A stretch of DNA of 64,000 nucleotides from an uncultured Prevotella sp. (lineage in GTDB: Bacteria; Bacteroidota; Bacteroidia; Bacteroidales; Bacteroidaceae): assembly GCA_900550365.1 (NCBI GenBank), contig URRR01000005.1:1-64000 (forward strand). Reading direction: 5' to 3'. The notes beneath the pieces are model-generated. The model was given only the letters and a program-made list of their open reading frames with translations, was not told the origin of the DNA and made no database searches. Positions 49,179 through 57,570 of this stretch are shown here, in pieces; within the stretch, counting starts at the first letter, position 1; each line of letters begins with the position of its first letter. The position numbers were made by a program, and so were the translations under genes.

Positions 49179-50477
49179 TTACAGCAGCTTAGGCAACTGA
49201 TAAAGATGCGTTGAGTTGCTGCCTTTTATCAGAATACAGAAGCCCTCGGGGCGGTTGGCTTCTATCTCTTTTTCCACTTCCTCCACATTATTGAACTTGC
49301 GGAAGCCGCACTCTGTACGCCCGAACTCCGGTCCTACGAGCCACACTTCATCAAATCCGGCCTCTTTCAGGAAGTCGGCTACGCGCTGATGTTCCTCCGC
49401 GCTCACCGCGCCAAGCTCACCCATGTCGCCCAGTATGGCCATTTTCCTGTCGGCCTTCATGTCGCGGAAGTTCACCAGAGCGGCGTTCATGCTGGTCGGG
49501 TTAGCGTTATAGGCGTCAATGATGAGCCTGTTGTGAGCAGTCATCTCAAGTTCAGAGCGGTTGTTCTTAGGCACGTATGAGGCCAGGGCATGGTCAGTCT
49601 GTTCAGGCGTTACCCCGAAGTTAAGTCCCACGCAGGCCGCAGCGAGCATGTTCATGATGTTGTAGCTGCCGATGATATGCGTGTGAACGTCGTGCCACTG
49701 TCCGCCGTCTGTATGCCAACGGAAGTTCAGGTAAGGGTCGCATGCGGTCACTTCTCCCGTCACTTTTGCTCCGGCTGTGCCCTCCAGTCCGTATTTCACG
49801 AGGTTGAGCCCCTGCGATATGCCCATAAGATGCACGTCGCCACCGTTGATGAAGACAGTTCCTTCATGTTCACGCAGATAGTCATAAAGCTCGCCTTTGG
49901 TACGTATTACGCCCTCGAACGAGCCGAATCCCTGCAGATGAGCCTTGCCCACGTTGGTTATCAGCCCGCAGTCAGGCTCAACGATGTTCACCAGTGTCCT
50001 GATGTCACCCGGATGGCTGGCGCCCATTTCCACTACGGCTATTTCATGTTCTTTGGTCAACCGCAGCAGAGTTTTCGGCACACCTATATCGTTATTGAAG
50101 TTTCCCTGAGTGTAAAGCACGTTGTATTTCTCGCCCAGCACGGCAGCGAGCAGCTCCTTCGTGGTGGTCTTGCCGTTAGTGCCGGTTACCCCGATTATCT
50201 TTGTGCCGAGTCTGCGGCGGTGATAATTGGCAAGCCGCTGTAAGGTATTGAGGCAATCGTCAACCAGAATATAGCGGTTGTCGCCTTCCTCAGCGGCATC
50301 TTTCTCGTCAACCACTGCGTATGAGCAGCCCTGCTCAAGAGCTTTCTTTGCGAAAGCGTTACCGTTGAACGATGCGCCTTTAAGCGCGAAGAAGATTGAA
50401 CCTTCCGGGCATTCGCGGCTGTCGGTGGTGACAACCGGATGTTCCGTAAAGATGTTGTAAAGTTCAGATATTTCCAT
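49179..50477 (-). CDS. murF: UDP-MurNAc-tripeptide-D-Ala-D-Ala ligase
   Basis: Adds D-Ala-D-Ala to UDP-MurNAc-tripeptide in cytoplasmic peptidoglycan precursor synthesis. The 432-residue Mur ligase has the N-terminal substrate domain (SIFFALKGASFNGN), the ATP-binding GVTGTNGKTTTKE, the EMGASHPGDI and YNANPTSM motifs, and the C-terminal domain with GDMGELG. The start at 50477 (MEISELY) is preferred; the longer frame begins in the repeated promoter element upstream. It is separate from the dcw cluster, which is not in the window. Confidence 0.96.
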   Translation of the reverse strand: MEISELYNIFTEHPVVTTDSRECPEGSIFFALKGASFNGNAFAKKALEQGCSYAVVDEKDAAEEGDNRYILVDDCLNTLQRLANYHRRRLGTKIIGVTGTNGKTTTKELLAAVLGEKYNVLYTQGNFNNDIGVPKTLLRLTKEHEIAVVEMGASHPGDIRTLVNIVEPDCGLITNVGKAHLQGFGSFEGVIRTKGELYDYLREHEGTVFINGGDVHLMGISQGLNLVKYGLEGTAGAKVTGEVTACDPYLNFRWHTDGGQWHDVHTHIIGSYNIMNMLAAACVGLNFGVTPEQTDHALASYVPKNNRSELEMTAHNRLIIDAYNANPTSMNAALVNFRDMKADRKMAILGDMGELGAVSAEEHQRVADFLKEAGFDEVWLVGPEFGRTECGFRKFNNVEEVEKEIEANRPEGFCILIKGSNSTHLYQLPKLL

Positions 50478-50497
50478 TTTCCTGTCTTTATTATGCT

Positions 50498-50529
50498 GCA
50501 AAGATAGTGCAAGGTGAGCGAAGTGCAAA
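50498..50529 (-). promoter_or_regulatory. murF promoter (inside repeat copy 1)
   Basis: TTTG (50529-50526), 19 bases, TATCTTTGC (50506-50498) on the minus strand, about 21 bases before the start codon. Confidence 0.75.
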
Positions 50530-50673
50530 ACAAAAATGAGAGAAACGAACTTTTGTTTTCACTTCCGAGCCGCAGCCTATTTTATCTAAAGATAGTGCAA
50601 GGTGAGTGAAAAACCAAGACGAAAACGAAGTTTTCAGTCGTGTTTTTCCGAACCGCAGCCTATCTTCGCGAAA

Positions 50674-50705
50674 GCAAAGATAGTGCAAGGTGAGCGAAGT
50701 GCAAA
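50674..50705 (-). promoter_or_regulatory. Second promoter in the distal repeat copy
   Basis: TTTG (50705-50702), 19 bases, TATCTTTGC (50682-50674), identical to the murF-proximal promoter; a transcript from here would cross the other two copies. Confidence 0.6.
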
Positions 50706-50861
50706 ACAAAAATGAGAGAAACGAACTTTTGTTTTCACATCTTTTATCCGTTATCAGTCATACTCCGGCCTGCCTGTGCAAGATAAATAAAAACGAGACT
50801 GACCGGGTATTGAATATACGCCGTTTGCCGGCTTCCGTTCCGTTTAAAATCCGGCGGTTTC

Positions 50862-50943
50862 CAAAAGGCCGTCTTTCGGCTTGCAAAAGACGGCCTTTTA
50901 GCGTGCGATTTGCGGCCTTTTACAACACGAAAGACCGTCAATT
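50862..50943. repeat. 22-base-phased GGCCGTC palindrome array (copy 6)
   Basis: Words start at 50867 (GGCCGTC), 50889 (GACGGCC), 50911 (TGCGGCC) and 50933 (GACCGTC), exactly 22 bases apart. Confidence 0.9.
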
Positions 50944-51090
50944 AGAAATTCATTAAACTTTGACTTTAAATCAATACGCCAGAAGAGCGCCGACAACCGA
51001 TGTTTTAACGCTTTTCAGTAATGCCGCGGCTGCTATGCACATGACGGATATCCGTCATCATATCTGCCGGCAGACATCAGACAGAAAAAC

Positions 51091-51474
51091 TTATTCAGTT
51101 ATCTCAATGCGGTTGCCTTCAGGGTCAGCCACAGCACTCTCGTAACATCCGTCGCCTGTTGTGCGCGGCTCACTTAGTATGACGCAGCCGTCATTTCTCA
51201 ACCGCTCTGTCAGGTTGTTGACATTCTCTTTACTCCCGACAGAGATTGCCAGATGAGCAAGTCCCAGCATGTCGTCACGGCTCCCGGTGCCGGACTTATC
51301 CGGCATGTGCATCAGTTCTATGCGTGCTCCCTCGCTGCCAGACAGGAAGTAAGAGGTAAATCCGCGTTTGCTGTTTATGTATTTTTCTCCCGATGTCAGT
51401 CCGAAATACTGCATGTAAAAACTCCGCATACGTTCAATGTCGTTTGTCCAAATTGCTACGTGTTCTATCTTCAT
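51091..51474 (-). CDS. VOC family (glyoxalase-like) protein
   Basis: A 127-residue vicinal-oxygen-chelate protein, like glyoxalase I and bleomycin-resistance proteins. Two beta-alpha-beta-beta-beta modules are visible: residues 1-55, with H5 and a glutamate in ARIELMHM as metal ligands, and 70-127, with H74 (GLAHLAISV) and a final glutamate in GNRIEITE. All four likely ligands are present, so it may be a lyase. It lies 34 bases after the SMR transporter gene and is probably co-transcribed, suggesting detoxification. Confidence 0.9.
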   Translation of the reverse strand: MKIEHVAIWTNDIERMRSFYMQYFGLTSGEKYINSKRGFTSYFLSGSEGARIELMHMPDKSGTGSRDDMLGLAHLAISVGSKENVNNLTERLRNDGCVILSEPRTTGDGCYESAVADPEGNRIEITE

Positions 51475-51508
51475 AATATAGTTTTTGTCTTATAGCCGGC
51501 CATACATG

Positions 51509-51841
51509 TCAATGGCTGACCGATTTTGAAAATACATTTATTGTTATTACTCCTGCTATGATGAGCGTAAGCCCCAGTATGGCGGGCAGGTCGAGGTGCT
51601 GTTTGAAAACGAAAAGTCCTATCAGGGCTATCAGCACTATGCCTACGCCCGACCAGATGGCATAGGCTATGCCTACGGGGATAGTCTTCAGGGCTATGCT
51701 GAGGCAATAGAAAGAAACGCAATAGCAGACTACCGTTACTATCGACGGTATCAGTTTTGTGAATTGTTCACTCTTGTTCAGAAAAGAGGTGGCGATAGTC
51801 TCAAAGACTATGGCTGCTAATAAAACAATAAAATTCTTCAT
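51509..51841 (-). CDS. SMR family multidrug efflux transporter
   Basis: A 110-residue four-helix membrane protein of the small multidrug resistance family (EmrE/QacE/SugE type) that works as a dimer exchanging cations for protons. The essential glutamate is E14 (IVFETIATSFL). The IPVGIAYAIWSGVGIVLI signature follows, with Trp and Tyr as in the family. It could export quaternary ammonium compounds or guanidinium. Its promoter is overlapped by a palindrome, TACTAA-AAATA-TTAGTA, that may bind a repressor. Confidence 0.93.
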   Translation of the reverse strand: MKNFIVLLAAIVFETIATSFLNKSEQFTKLIPSIVTVVCYCVSFYCLSIALKTIPVGIAYAIWSGVGIVLIALIGLFVFKQHLDLPAILGLTLIIAGVITINVFSKSVSH

Positions 51842-51870
51842 ATTTATTTATCGATTGTAACAACCCTGCC

Positions 51871-51894
51871 GCAAAGGTACTAAAAATATTAGTA
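51871..51894 (-). promoter_or_regulatory. SMR gene promoter with overlapping palindrome
   Basis: TACCTTTGC on the minus strand (51879-51871) fits the -7 box. TACTAA and TTAGTA arms (51878-51883 and 51889-51894) around 5 bases form a palindrome touching the upstream edge of the box, a typical operator position. The half-sites resemble the TACT/AGTA sites at the HxlR loci. Confidence 0.55.
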
Positions 51895-51960
51895 ATGCAG
51901 TAAACCTTGTCGGGATATATAAGATGTGGGCCTGTAACTCATTGATAATCAGCAGTGTTG

Positions 51961-52042
51961 TAAAAGGTCGTCTTTCATGTTGCGAAAGACGGCCTTTTGG
52001 CGTGTAAAAGATGACCTTTTAAAAGGTAAAAGGCCGTCTCTT
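51961..52042. repeat. 22-base-phased GGCCGTC palindrome array (copy 7)
   Basis: Words start at 51966 (GGTCGTC), 51988 (GACGGCC), 52010 (GATGACC) and 52032 (GGCCGTC), exactly 22 bases apart. It ends 17 bases from the stop of the DUF3089 gene. Confidence 0.9.
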
Positions 52043-52058
52043 GCAAAACGGTCGGTGT

Positions 52059-53072
52059 TCAGTGTCGCTCGCGATATTTGCGTATGCGCAGCTGGATGTT
52101 GTCTTTCAGGCTGTCCTGATATAGCCAAGGCTCCGCGCTGTGAAAGTCGCCGACGTTGAGAAAGCCGAGTATCGGCTGGTATTCGGCCCCGCTGTACCCC
52201 TTCACTACGAGCACATGATGCTCCGGCGAGACGCTTACGGTGACGGTGTCGGCCAGCGTTGCCGGCGTGTCGTCAGTGCGCCAGTTTACGGGATTGATGC
52301 ACATCGCGCACGGTGCGCTGACTACCGGCTTGATGTATTTTACGTCGGCAACAGAGTTGTAGCATATTGTCACGCCCGTGTCGGCGGCACCTTGTGCTGC
52401 GCGCAGGTTGCGTGTGGCGGCCGTGTCGGCAGGTGTCACTTTGTAGCCGAGCACGTATGCCGCCACGAAATGGCTGTAGACGTCAGCCGGCATTTCCTTA
52501 AGCAGCTCTACAACGGCCTTTCCGCCTTGGCTGAAACCTGCCAGAATGAACGGCCGCGTGGGGTCGCGCTGCTGCAGAAAGTGGCTGAAAGCGGCGCGCA
52601 CATCACTCATGGCGAGCCTGAAGCGGTTGTTTATGGTGTCCTCGTTCTGCGTAGCCCACACGTTTATTGACATGTGGCGGTAGTAAGGCGAGTAGAAGTT
52701 GTTGCCTTCACCCATGTATTCAGCGATGCGGCTTATCTCCTTATCCATGTCGGCACGCCGGTCGGCGTTGTGCACGTCGGCATAACGGCAGGGGCGGCCG
52801 TCTGCCGTTGTCCAGTCGGATATCCATGTTGAGACTATGTAAAACACGTCTGCGCCGGTGCCGTTATTGTCGTTTTCACGTATGAACCACATCATAGGGT
52901 CGTCGTAGTTGGGTGCTTCTGGCACGTATTCGGCCGCGGCCGTGCCTGGCGTATCGTCGTCACATGATGCGAGAATTGTGGCCGACTGTACGATGAATAA
53001 CGACAACAGAATTGTTATGAGCATACTTCTTGCGCGCTGAAACTTGCGGTTTCTTTCTTTGATTGATGTCAT
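52059..53072 (-). CDS. DUF3089 alpha/beta hydrolase-like lipoprotein
   Basis: A 337-residue exported protein of the DUF3089 family, related to lipases. A hydrophobic segment (about residues 17-34) ends in a lipobox-like ILASC, so it is probably a lipoprotein. Family features are FYIVSTWISDW near residue 75, FYSPYYRHMS, and the nucleophile elbow LAGFSQGG. A late histidine (VSPEHHVLVVKGY or LNVGDFHSAE) may complete the triad. The substrate is unknown. It stands alone downstream of the acyl-CoA dehydrogenase operon's terminator. Confidence 0.85.
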   Translation of the reverse strand: MTSIKERNRKFQRARSMLITILLSLFIVQSATILASCDDDTPGTAAAEYVPEAPNYDDPMMWFIRENDNNGTGADVFYIVSTWISDWTTADGRPCRYADVHNADRRADMDKEISRIAEYMGEGNNFYSPYYRHMSINVWATQNEDTINNRFRLAMSDVRAAFSHFLQQRDPTRPFILAGFSQGGKAVVELLKEMPADVYSHFVAAYVLGYKVTPADTAATRNLRAAQGAADTGVTICYNSVADVKYIKPVVSAPCAMCINPVNWRTDDTPATLADTVTVSVSPEHHVLVVKGYSGAEYQPILGFLNVGDFHSAEPWLYQDSLKDNIQLRIRKYRERH

Positions 53073-53129
53073 ATTGATGTATTGTGTGATGTTGACGTGA
53101 TTGCAGATTTTCTCTGAACGTTATATACA

Positions 53130-53186
53130 CAGACAGCCGTCAAGGCGCGGCGGATTGATTGTAACGCCATGCCTGACGGCTGTCTG
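53130..53186 (-). terminator. Terminator of the etf/acyl-CoA dehydrogenase operon
   Basis: CAGACAGCCGTCA (53130-53142) pairs with 53174-53186 around a 31-base loop. It lies 20 bases after the acyl-CoA dehydrogenase stop. Confidence 0.75.
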
Positions 53187-53206
53187 AATGTTGTCTGTAT
53201 GCCGTA

Positions 53207-54931
53207 TTATTCGGCCTCAGCCTCCGCAGCGCGGAAGTTTACGAGGTCTTCAGCGATAAAGCTCTTGACGTATGTGTAGTGGCCTACCACCTCTTCTTCG
53301 GCCATGCGCACGTAAACGTTGGCACTCTTGGTGAAGAGCTCAGGCGCACGGGTAGCGTCGTCAAGGATGAGCAGAGACATTATGATGTCGCCGGTCATGT
53401 CGTACAGACGGCGCGCAAGGAAGTCGTGAGCTTCCTGGTTGCCCAGTTCCTTAGTGTAGTTAACGGCCTGCTCATACAGTTCGGTCATCTTTCTGACGCG
53501 CTCCTGCAGAGGTTTCAGCTCCTCGGCAACCTCGCCTTCGAGCATCTCCTTTATTATGCCGAGATACGTTCCGTTGGTGATGTAACGTATTGCGGCCACA
53601 ACCTGCAGCTGAGTTGTTCCCTCATAGATAGAGAAGATGCGTGCGTCGCGGTAGAGACGCTGGCTCTTATACTCCATGATGAAGCCAGAACCGCCGTGTA
53701 CCTGGATGGCGTCGTAAGCGTTCTGGTTGACATATTCTGAGTTCATTCCCTTCGCAATGGGCGTGAAGGCGTCAGCCAGCCTGGTGTATTTCTTCAGCTC
53801 CTGGCGCTCCTCGGGCGTCAGTTTGCGCTCGCGAGAGATGTCTTCAAGAGCCTTGTAGATGTCAACATAGCGTGCCGTCATGTACAGAATGCTGCGTCCG
53901 GCGTCAAGTTTCGCCTTCATACGTGCCAGCATGTCGTAGACTGCGGGGAAGTTGATGATGGTCTTGTCGAACTGTCTGCGCTCCTTGGCGTAGGCAAGTG
54001 CTTCATTATAAGCGGCCTGGCTTACACCCACGCTCTGTGCGGCGATGCCCAGACGGGCGCCGTTCATCAGCGCCATCACATACTTGATAAGTCCCAGACG
54101 GGTGCTTCCGCACAGCTCGGCCTTGGCGTTCTTGAACACAAGCTCGCACGTAGGAGAGCCGTGGATGCCCAGCTTGTTCTCAATGTGGCGCACGGTTACG
54201 CCACCGTTTCTCTTGTCGTAGATGAACATTGACAGTCCGCGGCCGTCGTGAGTGCCGGCCTCGCTGCGCGCGAGAACCAGGTGAATGTCTGAATCTCCGT
54301 TGGTAATGAAGCGCTTTACGCCGTTGAGCAGCCAGCAGCCGTCGGCCTCGCTGTATGTAGCCTTGAGCATTACGCGCTGCAGGTCAGAGCCTGCGTCAGG
54401 CTCGGTGAGGTCCATACTCATGGTCTCTCCGGCGCATACGCGCGGTATGTACTTCTGTCTCTGCTCCTCGCTGCCGAACTCATAGAGCGTCTCTATGCAG
54501 TCCTGAAGGCTCCATATGTTCTGGAATCCTGCGTCAGCAGCGGCCACAATCTCTGAAGCCATTGAGTAAGGAGTAACCGGCATGTTAAGTCCGCCGTAGC
54601 GGCGGGGCATCGATACGCCCCAAAGACCTGCCTTACGGGTTACGTCAAGGTTCTCATAAGTCTTTGAAGCATAGTGCATGCGGCCGTCAACGAGGTGCGG
54701 ACCTTCCAGGTCTACTTCCTCACTGTTGGGCTCGAGCACGTTGGCGGCGATGTCACCGGTGATCTCCAGAAGTCTCTTATAGTTCTCAATAGCGTCCTGA
54801 TAGTCAACAGGCGCGTCTGCGTATTCATCCTTGTCGGCGAAGTTGCGTTCCTTCAGCTCTACAATCCGCTTCATCAGGGGGTGGTTGAGGTGGAACTCAA
54901 ACTCAGGATGGTCTGTATAATAGTTTGCCAT
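53207..54931 (-). CDS. Acyl-CoA dehydrogenase, long Bacteroidota form
   Basis: A 574-residue FAD enzyme introducing the alpha-beta double bond in acyl-CoA and passing electrons to ETF. It is longer than the usual 380 because of an N-terminal extension and a C-terminal helical domain. Core motifs: MSMDLTEPDAGSD for FAD/substrate, RFITNGD, GARLGIAAQSVG, and the catalytic-base region IYEGTTQLQ. It is the last gene of the etfB / four-helix-bundle / etfA operon. With Ptb-Buk it could serve butyrate or branched-acid metabolism. The acyl chain preference is not predictable. Confidence 0.93.
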   Translation of the reverse strand: MANYYTDHPEFEFHLNHPLMKRIVELKERNFADKDEYADAPVDYQDAIENYKRLLEITGDIAANVLEPNSEEVDLEGPHLVDGRMHYASKTYENLDVTRKAGLWGVSMPRRYGGLNMPVTPYSMASEIVAAADAGFQNIWSLQDCIETLYEFGSEEQRQKYIPRVCAGETMSMDLTEPDAGSDLQRVMLKATYSEADGCWLLNGVKRFITNGDSDIHLVLARSEAGTHDGRGLSMFIYDKRNGGVTVRHIENKLGIHGSPTCELVFKNAKAELCGSTRLGLIKYVMALMNGARLGIAAQSVGVSQAAYNEALAYAKERRQFDKTIINFPAVYDMLARMKAKLDAGRSILYMTARYVDIYKALEDISRERKLTPEERQELKKYTRLADAFTPIAKGMNSEYVNQNAYDAIQVHGGSGFIMEYKSQRLYRDARIFSIYEGTTQLQVVAAIRYITNGTYLGIIKEMLEGEVAEELKPLQERVRKMTELYEQAVNYTKELGNQEAHDFLARRLYDMTGDIIMSLLILDDATRAPELFTKSANVYVRMAEEEVVGHYTYVKSFIAEDLVNFRAAEAEAE

Positions 54932-55000
54932 TGTTTTTATTTTTATGAAGCTGATGTAAACTGACGTCAGTCAGATGTTACCAGCTTCTTATTTAAATTG

Positions 55001-56023
55001 TTATTTACTGTTCTGCTTGTAATACTTGATGAGTTTCGGAACCACCTCCTCAACGGTGCCTACAATAACGTAATCAGCTATCTTGTTGATTGGAGCGTCA
55101 GGGTCACTGTTGATTGAGATGATGATGCCCGAGTCCTGCATGCCGGCTATGTGCTGTATCTGTCCGGAGATACCGCAGGCAATATACACTTTCGGATGCA
55201 CCGTAACGCCGGTCTGGCCGATCTGTCTGTCGTGGTCAACGAAGCCCGCATCCACTGCGGCACGGCTCGCGCCGACCTCTCCGTGAAGCTCTTTGGCAAG
55301 CTGGAAGAGCTGGTCAAAGCCTTCCTTGCTGCCCACACCGTAACCTCCGGCAACGACAATCGGCGCGCCCTTAAGGTTGTGCTTGGCGGCCTCTACGTGG
55401 CGGTCGATAACCTTTACGATGAAGTCTGCCGGGTCAGTGTACTTGCCGGCATCGGGATAAACAACCTCGTTCTTTGCCTTGCCGTCATACAACGCCTTCT
55501 GCATAACGCCGCTGCGGACGGTCGCCATCTGCGGTCTGTGGTCGGGGTTGACGATTGTCGCCACGATGTTACCGCCGAAAGCGGGACGTATCTGGTAAAG
55601 AAGATTGTCGTAATGCTTGCCCGCCTTCTTGTCATCATAGTCTCCGATTTCGAGCTGTGTGCAGTCGGCGGTCAGTCCGCTGGTGAGTGATGACGACACG
55701 CGCGGCCCCAAGTCGCGGCCTATAACGGTTGCGCCCATGAGGCAGATCTGTGGTTTCTCCTCCTTGAAAAGGTTCACGAGGATTGACGTGTGGGGCGCAG
55801 ACGTGTACGGGAACAGCCCCTCGGCATCGAAAACGAACAGCTTGTCAACGCCGTAAGGCAGTATCTGGCTCTCCACTTTGTCCTTGATGACCGTGCCTGC
55901 TACGACGGCGTGCAGCTCAACGCCAAGCTGGTTGGCGAGCTTGCGGCCCTTGGTGAGCAGTTCTTGTGATACTTCGGCAACGGTAGTGCCTTCTATTTCG
56001 CAATATACAAATACGTTGTTCAT
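55001..56023 (-). CDS. etfA: Electron transfer flavoprotein subunit alpha
   Basis: A 340-residue subunit carrying the FAD of the ETF heterodimer, which moves electrons from acyl-CoA dehydrogenase to a quinone reductase or, in some anaerobes, takes part in electron bifurcation. The C-terminal FAD domain shows GYGVGSKEGF, GASRAAVDAGF, RQIGQTGVTV, KVYIACGISG and the INSDPDAPI motif. It lies 69 bases before acyl-CoA dehydrogenase and 111 bases after the inserted four-helix-bundle gene. Confidence 0.96.
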   Translation of the reverse strand: MNNVFVYCEIEGTTVAEVSQELLTKGRKLANQLGVELHAVVAGTVIKDKVESQILPYGVDKLFVFDAEGLFPYTSAPHTSILVNLFKEEKPQICLMGATVIGRDLGPRVSSSLTSGLTADCTQLEIGDYDDKKAGKHYDNLLYQIRPAFGGNIVATIVNPDHRPQMATVRSGVMQKALYDGKAKNEVVYPDAGKYTDPADFIVKVIDRHVEAAKHNLKGAPIVVAGGYGVGSKEGFDQLFQLAKELHGEVGASRAAVDAGFVDHDRQIGQTGVTVHPKVYIACGISGQIQHIAGMQDSGIIISINSDPDAPINKIADYVIVGTVEEVVPKLIKYYKQNSK

Positions 56024-56038
56024 GTCTTTATTTTTAAG

Positions 56039-56068
56039 GAGTAGAGGAGTAAGGAGTAAAGGAGTAAG
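56039..56068. repeat. GAGTAAG heptad-word block
   Basis: GAGTAGAGGAGTAAGGAGTAAAGG-like words on the 3' side of the four-helix-bundle gene match, in complement, TACTTAC words on its 5' side (56510-56572). Confidence 0.7.
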
Positions 56069-56134
56069 TCACATTACCCTATGTGGTTCAGCGCGGCGGA
56101 GCGACATTTATAAGTTACGGAGCCTTTTTTTTAC

Positions 56135-56503
56135 CTATAAGACACTGTTGTTCTTAATACCTTTATAGTATGCGTTCAGCAACCTGCTGGCCTCTTCAAG
56201 CTCGCCGTTCAACCTGTCGTAGACGTCAGAACTGATATATTCAAGGTCTTTTGACAGAAGGATGTAATATCTGCATTCCTCAAGACTGCCCTGCGCGATG
56301 TTAAGGAAGCGCAGTTTGTCGGCCATTCCGTCCCGGCGATAGCCTTCCGCAATGTTGGCAGGAATGGATACCGCCGCCCTTTGAAACTGCGAACAGAGTC
56401 CGTATCGCTCAGCCGGCGGAAACTGGCTTGTGGCCTTATAAACCGTTATAACAAGCTGATGTGCCTTTTGCCAGGCTATAATTTCCTTGAAGCTCCGCGT
56501 CAT
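56135..56503 (-). CDS. Four-helix-bundle (23S rRNA intervening-sequence type) protein
   Basis: A 122-residue protein of the S23/IVP family, first known from intervening sequences in 23S rRNA genes and related to the Avd protein of diversity-generating retroelements. Typical features are FKEIIAWQKAHQLVI, the FQRAAVSIPANIAEGYRR motif at about 42-60, and SLEECRYYILLSKDL. It forms a positively charged pentameric barrel in known members; its role is unknown. It sits between etfB and etfA, flanked by heptad-word repeats, so it appears to be an insertion. No rRNA gene or reverse transcriptase is nearby. Confidence 0.93.
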   Translation of the reverse strand: MTRSFKEIIAWQKAHQLVITVYKATSQFPPAERYGLCSQFQRAAVSIPANIAEGYRRDGMADKLRFLNIAQGSLEECRYYILLSKDLEYISSDVYDRLNGELEEASRLLNAYYKGIKNNSVL

Positions 56504-56509
56504 TTCAAC

Positions 56510-56572
56510 CTACTACTTACTGCATTTACTTCTTACTACTTACTACATTTACTACTTACTACTTCCCAATTT
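56510..56572. repeat. TACTTAC heptad-word block
   Basis: CTACTACTTACTGCATTTAC and similar TACTTAC/TTACTAC words, complementary to the block at 56039-56068, lie between the four-helix-bundle gene start and the etfB stop. Confidence 0.75.
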
Positions 56573-57440
56573 ACCCAATTATTTTCTCTTCAAGCAGTTC
56601 CTTAATCATGCCTTCAATGTCAGCGTCGCTGCCGGTCAGGGTCTTGCTTTCCTTGGCCTGGAACACTATGTTCTTGACAGCTTTCACCTTAGTGGGCGAG
56701 CCTGCCAGTCCGCACTGCTGCGGGTCACCGTTGATGTCGGCAACGGCCCACTGGTTAAGGGTAAGATACGGACGCGTCTCATACAGGTCGGCGTAGGGCA
56801 TGTCAGCCGTGCGCTCGAGGGGTACGGTGGCGTGTTTGTACTTCATCACGAGCTTGGCGTTGCACGGACGGCACGGAGCGGCGCTGCCGTTAACGGTTAT
56901 TACGATAGGCATTGGAGCCTCAACCGTCTCCACGCCGCCGTCGATGTGGCGGCGGATAGTCAGCTTGCCGTCCTCACACTTCAGTATCTCCTCGGCGTAA
57001 GTCACCTGTGACAGACCGAGCTTCTGTGCCACCTGCGGGCCCACCTGTGCCGTATCGCCGTCGATAGCCTGGCGTCCGCCGATGATGATGTCAGCCCCGC
57101 CGATATGCTTGATGGCCGTGGCGAGGGCGTAAGAAGTTGCCAGGGTGTCGGCTCCGGCAAACAGACGGTCGGTCAGCAGCCAGCCAGTGTCAGCTCCGCG
57201 GTAAAGTCCCTGGCGGATGATTTCAGCCGCGCGGGGCGGTCCCATGGTAAGAATGCCGACCGTAGAGCCGGGGTTCTGCTCTTTCAGGCGCAACGCCTGC
57301 TCAAGCGCGTTAAGGTCTTCAGGATTGAAGATAGCGGGCAGGGCGGCGCGGTTAACCGTTCCTTCGGCGGTCATGGCGTCCTTGCCCACGTTCCTCGTGT
57401 CGGGCACTTGCTTTGCAAGTACGATGATTTTAAGATTCAT
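56571..57440 (-). CDS. etfB: Electron transfer flavoprotein subunit beta
   Basis: A 289-residue subunit that partners EtfA. The nucleotide-binding fold starts LKIIVLAKQVPDT (residues 3-15), followed by NPEDLNALEQALRLKE, VGILTMGPPRA, and the family signature IIIGGRQAIDGDTAQVGPQVA. It is the first gene of the operon, with a perfect promoter. The C-terminal recognition segment that contacts acyl-CoA dehydrogenase is present. Confidence 0.96.
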   Translation of the reverse strand: MNLKIIVLAKQVPDTRNVGKDAMTAEGTVNRAALPAIFNPEDLNALEQALRLKEQNPGSTVGILTMGPPRAAEIIRQGLYRGADTGWLLTDRLFAGADTLATSYALATAIKHIGGADIIIGGRQAIDGDTAQVGPQVAQKLGLSQVTYAEEILKCEDGKLTIRRHIDGGVETVEAPMPIVITVNGSAAPCRPCNAKLVMKYKHATVPLERTADMPYADLYETRPYLTLNQWAVADINGDPQQCGLAGSPTKVKAVKNIVFQAKESKTLTGSDADIEGMIKELLEEKIIG

Positions 57441-57471
57441 AGTAATATATTATAATGTGAAATTCATGATT

Positions 57472-57503
57472 GCAAAAATACACTTTTTTTGTTTTTCAAC
57501 AAA
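57472..57503 (-). promoter_or_regulatory. etfB operon promoter
   Basis: On the minus strand, TTTG (57503-57500), 19 bases, TATTTTTGC (57480-57472). Confidence 0.75.
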
Positions 57504-57570
57504 GAGAAAAGGCGTTATTAGTAGTTAAAGTGGCCTCACCGGGGCCGTACATGTACGTTTTTCATATATA

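Larger units (their letters stand above)
50498..50738 (-). repeat. Tandem promoter-carrying repeat upstream of murF
   Basis: A 65-base block at 50498-50562 is repeated exactly at 50674-50738, with a diverged copy between them (from about 50586). Each exact copy carries, on the minus strand, TTTG, 19 bases and TATCTTTGC; the middle copy has TATCTTTAG. The copy nearest murF provides its likely promoter. Confidence 0.92.
50478..51090. other. 613-base intergenic region upstream of murF
   Basis: Contains three tandem copies of a promoter-bearing element (50498-50738), a 22-base-phased array (50862-50943) and about 150 further bases in which I see nothing. Short frames (encoding MFCTSLTLHYLC-like peptides) are by-products of the repeat. 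Confidence 0.7.

Noticed and set aside
50491..50709. Peptide frames MFCTSLTLHYLC upstream of murF
   Set aside because: They arise from the repeated promoter element itself and begin at or upstream of its -7 box.
56135..56503. Part of a diversity-generating retroelement (Avd-like gene)
   Set aside because: No reverse transcriptase, template repeat or variable repeat is seen within several kilobases.
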